Below, piece after piece: positions 58,986-64,000 of a stretch of 64,000 nt of DNA. Location of the stretch: contig QVRM01000484.1 in NCBI GenBank assembly GCA_003439945.1, positions 310,001-374,000 on the forward strand. The letters are read 5' to 3'. The notes under the pieces were generated by a model, which was not told the DNA's origin, made no database searches, and worked only from the letters and a program-made list of their open reading frames with translations. The position numbers and the translations under genes are program-made. How positions within the stretch are numbered: position 1 is the stretch's first letter; each line of letters opens with the position of its first letter. Origin of the DNA: Dermanyssus gallinae (Eukaryota; Arthropoda; Arachnida; Mesostigmata; Dermanyssidae).

Positions 58986-61500
58986 TTTAGAGTCAATCGG
59001 GCTGTGCCAGAGATACTGAACACATCCAAAGGCCGCCTCAAGGCTAAAGATGCGAACGAGGTGGGCCAGTGTTGTGATGACATGTCAGCTCGTACTAGTC
59101 TTTGAAGATCGAAGTCATTAGCAACATCAGCAGCAGCGGCAGCATCAATTAGCACTATTACTGGGCATTGTTGCGTATGGACCCGAACCATATTACAATG
59201 ATTACGATAGAAATGATGATGATGAGGGCAAACGGGACGGGTTCTTGCCGGTTTGTTTTGTTATCGATGTGATTGTGGTGTTGATATCGAACGACGGGGC
59301 GGTGCTGTTCTTCGATGCCAGGTACTGTGTAAAGAAGATCTGGCACGTAGGAGGGGGGCAGAAAGCTGGTATTGTTATGTCCGTTGCTAGGCTGTCGATT
59401 GCTCACAAAGAAGCTCTGACCATCAGCCGGCAACGATGCGGTTCCTAGAGCGACAGGTGCCTCGAACTGACTGCCCAGAGTTCACTGCAGACATAGCTCA
59501 GCATTTGTTGGCTGCCTATACACTCACCAGCTCGTCGCTCGCTCGATCGCTGAGGCCGCTTGAGCTTGATCTGAATGTGATCTACACCTGTGTAGGTGTC
59601 TCCGCCGTGATTCGGCGCCCCATTACAGCGGCAAGAAATCGCCCGCATGGAAGAAAGACAAATCAACTAAAAGAAACAGAGGCAAGTAGATAGATACAGG
59701 CAGACAGAGGGGGAATCGGAGAGAAGAATCATGAGCACAGCAGAATGAGCGTCTCTATTCAACAGGTGAATGGCGATGATGCTTATGATGATGATGATGA
59801 TAATGATGTGAGACACAACCTAGACGAGGATGGTTTTACTGCATGCCCAACAATAACAACAACAGTAGCAGCAACAACAACAACAACAATCGATGCAGCA
59901 GCAGCAACAGACCCCAGGTTTCCTCTTAATCGGATGTGCTAAAGGCGGCTGGGCTTGGCGTGCAGTCTGCCCCCCCCCCTATATGATGTCCCTATGCCTG
60001 CGGCTGGTAATGCTTGATGCCGGCTGAGCCTGCCAACGAACGACCCTCCCTGAGCTGTCCACCAGCCGCACTAGCAGCAGTGGCGGCAGTACCAGTTCTA
60101 CCACCATTCTATCATCATCATTATAATCATCATCATTATAATCATCATCATCGTCGTCGTCGTCGTCGGCGACATCATCATCATCATCAGCCTCCGCTTC
60201 TCGATAGGTCGTTCATCAGGTCTGCAAGAGCTGCATTGCTGTCGCTGTGCTGACTGCGTGAAGCAACCTGCAGTCCGAGTAGTACTGGCTGTGGTACTTC
60301 TACTACTACAACTACTTCTACTACTACGACTACGACTAAGAAAGGGTAATCGTACTAAGATACTACTGCGGGACAGTAGTCGTTGTCGTCTCCCAACAAG
60401 CGTATGATTTGTTCTCCTTCTTTTTTCTTGGCGGCTTGTCATGGCTTTGCCACCCGCCCATACATCTAACAGTGGCGGCGGCGGTGGCGGCGGTGGCGGC
60501 GTTGGTAGCGGCGTTTCTGCTGCTGCTCTCGTGCGAGTGGTACGGGACAGCAACAACAGCATTAGAAAGTCAGCTGTAGTGGAAACAGCAGCGGGTCGCG
60601 TCGTTCGGGTCTCGCGTTTGGGTCCCGCGTTCGGCCCAGTCAGTGTCTTAACGCGGCCGTCACCGCGGCTGCTGCTGCTACTGCCCATTGGAGTACCAGA
60701 GTCGAGCACGGCGTGCCGCGTGAATTCGAACGTCAGACGGTGGTGCTACACGAGTAAGCACAAGCGGAACTTGACAATGATCTGCTGTTTAGCTGCTGTT
60801 CGTCGGCAGCCATAGAGGTGAAACCGACAGACTAAATCGACTCACGAGTGACTAAGTTTAATTAAGTGAGTGTATCTGACGGAAAGAAGCACGCCCCCAC
60901 TGTGCCTCGGGTGTGCGTGGCGATCAACTTTGCCTTCGCTTGGCGGATACTCTATGCCGTTCCATTCACCTGCCAGAACCACGTGAAGTCAGGAGTGAGA
61001 AGGAGGGCTGCCGAGGGGTACAACCGGGACAACAACTATGTCAGATCATGATGGCGGCGGATGGTGGTCGTCGAGGGTGTCGTAGGCGCCAACGCGGAAA
61101 ATCAGGTGCACCTGTCTACATTGATTAAAAGCTGTCCAATGAGGGTAGTCGTTGCGTGCCTTTTCACCCCGCCCGCACACACCGATCGACCGACACAGCA
61201 ACGACGCAAAATGATCAAATATGCCACAGTAAGCAAACTTCACAAACTTCCAAAGCTAACGTGTGTACAACAAGCACGCAGTTACAAGGACAAAACCAGC
61301 AACAACAATAATAGCAACAAGGACAACAACGACGACAGCGACGAGGACGATGACGAAGATGACATTGCCACTGCTGCTGCTGGTGCTACAGTCATATCTT
61401 CGTCTGCTTCTGTCACCTCACCTTACCTCACGTCACTTCACCCCAACCCCCGATTGCATCCTCGGGGATTTCGGCGTCTAACTGGGTAGCTGTGCCGCCT
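58986..61500. repeat. scattered trinucleotide arrays
   Basis: GAT at 59.78-59.81 kb, CAA/CAG at 59.85-59.91 kb, ATC/CGT at 60.11-60.19 kb, TAC at 60.30-60.35 kb, GGC at 60.47-60.50 kb, CAA at 61.29-61.33 kb. No recognised gene apart from the doubtful frame at 60441. Confidence 0.6.
60441..60815 (+). CDS. 124-codon open frame, doubtful
   Basis: The ATG lies in the context TTGTCATGG just after a pyrimidine-rich tract. The frame starts MALPPAHTSNS, passes a poly-Gly run, then reads basic, Val/Ser-rich sequence and a Leu run, ending near the TAG at 60813-60815. It is CpG-rich. A longer minus-strand frame overlaps and is equally repeat-driven. No family recognised. Confidence 0.12.
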   Translation: MALPPAHTSNSGGGGGGGGGVGSGVSAAALVRVVRDSNNSIRKSAVVETAAGRVVRVSRLGPAFGPVSVLTRPSPRLLLLLPIGVPESSTACRVNSNVRRWCYTSKHKRNLTMICCLAAVRRQP

Positions 61501-61982
61501 TAGCACGACTTCACCAGCTTGTCAACCAGAACTAAGCTTCACGGAAAGGTTATTGTTGTCATCGTCGTCATCGTCTTGTGTGCGCTTACTGGTGACGGCG
61601 GGAGGCTGTTTGAACGCAGCGCGCCCCACGACCAAGCCGTCACGTGCCTGTAATGCTGTGAAGTATCATGGCGCGTCGTGCAAAAAGCGCAAGTCACCGT
61701 GAGCGGAGATCCGCGGACGATCCGCTTTGCCACCCATGAAATCGAACGACATTAGCTAGATGGCTCCTGCGGCGACTGCTTCAGCCGTGCACCAACCAGC
61801 AGGTAGTCGGCGAACGCCCTATGAGAAGAATGTCCGTTGAAATGGAGAGAAATGCCGATACCTAATACGGCTACAACGTAATGATAATTCGGATGGCGTG
61901 CCAACTAATTCATCTTTGTCGCACTGTTTATTTATTGGTACTTCGAGTGAATTAATTTGTCGTGATAAAGTTATGGCCATTG

Positions 61983-61984
<2 letters not shown>
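61501..61984. other. non-coding stretch
   Basis: Nothing recognised. Confidence 0.4.

Positions 61985-62026
<42 letters not shown>
61985..62026. repeat. (AT)n microsatellite
   Basis: Pure AT run, about 21 units. Confidence 0.9.
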
Positions 62027-62032
<6 letters not shown>

Positions 62033-62091
62033 GTATAGTATTCTTGTTGCTGCTATTGTAGCGGATTATATTAATAATGATGATAACATGA

Positions 62092-62250
62092 GTGCTGTCG
62101 TTTGACGTTTGTTCTTAACATTATTCATATCTGTGCTGTCGTTTGACGTGTGTTTTTAACATTGTTAACATTTGTGCTGTTCATTTAGATATATTATTTA
62201 CGTCGTGCTCAGTCGGCTATATTATTTATGTTGTGCTCAGTGTTATCGTC
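62092..62250 (+). repeat. 41-bp tandem duplication grading into shorter repeats
   Basis: Units starting GTGCTGTCGTTTGACG at 62092 and 62133 (41-bp period), a third start GTGCTGTTC at 62174, then shorter units beginning GTGCTCAGT near 62205 and 62235 that share a TATATTATTTA segment. Confidence 0.7.
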
Positions 62251-62259
62251 GTTATAACT

Positions 62260-64000
62260 GTGATCCAACGCACCAATATAGCAAGATTTAGTTATCCGTC
62301 ATTATGAATGCTACTACCAACGGTTGCGAGGCGTACTATTTGTAAACTGCATGCGGCAAGGTGGGAACTTCAAAAATATTTGAACAGTTTTGGCTATTTC
62401 TGGCGCGTAGCGACACGATTTTACCAAAACATACGGACAAAACGCCTTCATTAGACCGTTCAATCTCTTGGCCGCAAAAGTCCCCACTCATGAAGAATAA
62501 AAAAATGCATTACATGTCGCATTTAGAACAGGCTGTAGACCTTATCCAATTTCGGCAAAATGTTCCCGCTAAAACAAGTCTACCAACCAAATAAAGTGAG
62601 GTTTTAAAAAGGAATGATCCGGGGATATAGTGGATGTATATGAGTTATCAATTGTTTGGCAACAGTGACGGATCACATAAGGGTTTTTCTTTTGATACGT
62701 TGCAAACTCGTTTGGGCCACGTTTTTTTACATGTTGAATTCTTGACCGTAAACAAAAAGATTGCCTATTTGTGCGATTTAAGTCTACAAGACTCACGTAA
62801 ACGATGCTTCTAATACCTGACTAACAAAAAATCAGATTTTGTTGGGGTGTACACTTCGCGAGAAAGGACTACCAAAACTGTTTGCATTTTCTGACCAGAA
62901 TGTTTTTCGGCTGCCAGTAACGCAGAGTCGCAGCCGAAGTCGATCGCAGATAACCAAACGTATTAATGGATAAGCAAAGAAGCGCATATGCGCAAATTCA
63001 GAATTCGCTTACACGTCATTCACTGTGTAACGGGCCATTTACGGAGCCCAGAAGTAATTCCAAGTTTGTCGAACGCACTAATAACAGTTGTGTGGTCAAT
63101 TCTAAATGTGTGTACGCCTTCTAAAGCAAAAACCAAGTTTTCGGCTTTGCTCTGATGTTCCGTCGCAGGTCCAGTGCCTTTCCGGAGCTCACGTTACTAC
63201 CCACTAGCCATCTCTTCCATGGTAATCTCGCGCGACGGCCCCGCTACGAGTGAACTAAGAAACGCTTGAAACGTTGACATAATTTTCGCTAAATTGTATT
63301 GGCAGCGGACTAAAGTAGATCGACATGGTGCTAATCCCCACGAAACGACAAAAAACGAGAATCCTCATTAACACATTTTAGGATTGCCGGTACGACCGCA
63401 AACACTATTTGTCATACAACGTGGTTTGAGACGTTTGGACGGAGATGCACCTTGTTCATTCACTTCACAATCTGGCTGAGAGAAATCTTCACGTAGCAAG
63501 TGGCTGAGATTCTCGCTCAAAGAGGGTGATGAGATCTGGTCTAGGCAGAATGTAATCGACTACCAGCATATAGGAACCACTGCCTCGATTCGCAGAGGCT
63601 AGTCCCACCACCCGGGCTAAATTCAGAGCGGCGCAGGAGCGTGGCGAGAGTAGAGTTTTAGAAGAAATGGCGCCTATTCACATGGTTGTGGCTCTGCACT
63701 CACGCGACGATGCCATGTCATGCTATGCCGCGCACGAATGCATGAGCAGAGAGCATTGTCTCGACCTGACTGGTGAGCTCGTTCCGTGGGATCGCAGCAG
63801 CACGCCAACGAGGCTAAAAATACACCTAAATGTGCTTGCGGCATAACCAGCTTTACCCACTCGCTAGATGTGCTGCCCATTTCTTCTTCATCGTCATCGC
63901 CGTCACTACTATTATTATTATAAGTATTTATTCCTGTTCCCAATGATTGTGTTCATATGAAGTTACGCGACACGACCTCGGCTTCTGTGTGGCTGTTGTT
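62260..64000. other. AT-richer non-coding stretch to right edge
   Basis: Open frames of 75-90 codons near 62.4, 62.6 and 63.7 kb show no recognisable feature. A short ATT run at 63910-63920. Confidence 0.4.

Overview
The window is eukaryotic and almost certainly from an arthropod nuclear genome. The evidence is a mariner DNA transposon, non-LTR retrotransposon relics, tRNA-derived SINEs with Pol III box A and box B, very many di- and trinucleotide microsatellites, TCAGT-type initiators and GT-AG splice signals, with no operon-like gene packing. The retroelement C-terminus resembles proteins annotated in ticks and mites as 'tick transposon'. A parasitiform mite or tick is my best guess, but it is only inferred. 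No complete, recognisable host protein-coding gene is visible. The window looks like a large intergenic or intronic tract, possibly around a gene with a long 5' UTR and long introns.

Layout. 0-0.6 kb holds open frames entering from the left edge, of unclear status. 0.64-1.88 kb is a 5'-truncated non-LTR retrotransposon (copy 1) framed by a 20-bp target-site duplication. 1.9-4.7 kb is non-coding. 4.7-8.9 kb is a second, badly decayed member of the same group (copy 2: gag-like zinc knuckle, C2H2 finger, RT blocks, CCHC knuckle). It is interrupted by a nearly full-length 1278-bp mariner at 6975-8252 with a TA duplication. 8.9-10.5 kb is non-coding with AAT tracts. 10.5-12.2, 14.5-21, 26.8-31.5, 33.9-34.6, 37.4-37.7, 41.8-44.4, 47.1-51.3, 54-54.6 and 58-61.5 kb are blocks dense in CAA/CAG/CAT/CGT-type trinucleotide repeats. 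Between them lie AT-richer stretches with long (AT)n tracts.

Other mobile sequences are a 321-bp tRNA-derived SINE at 13.5 kb with a perfect 11-bp duplication and a diverged inverted relative at 21.9 kb, a second SINE type at 28.7 kb with a perfect 13-bp duplication, two further tRNA-like SINE heads at 21.6 and 45.9 kb, and a separate APE-type non-LTR relic at 35.9-36.8 kb.

Possible host-gene signals are an initiator at 37.52 kb leading to an ATG and a strong splice donor at 38.19-38.24 kb, two small open frames with signal-peptide-like starts (34.06 kb plus strand, 40.3 kb minus strand), and a possible internal exon at 43.34-43.51 kb. All need transcript evidence. Two 21-bp hairpins (22.25 and 55.62 kb) and several short tandem repeats are otherwise unexplained.
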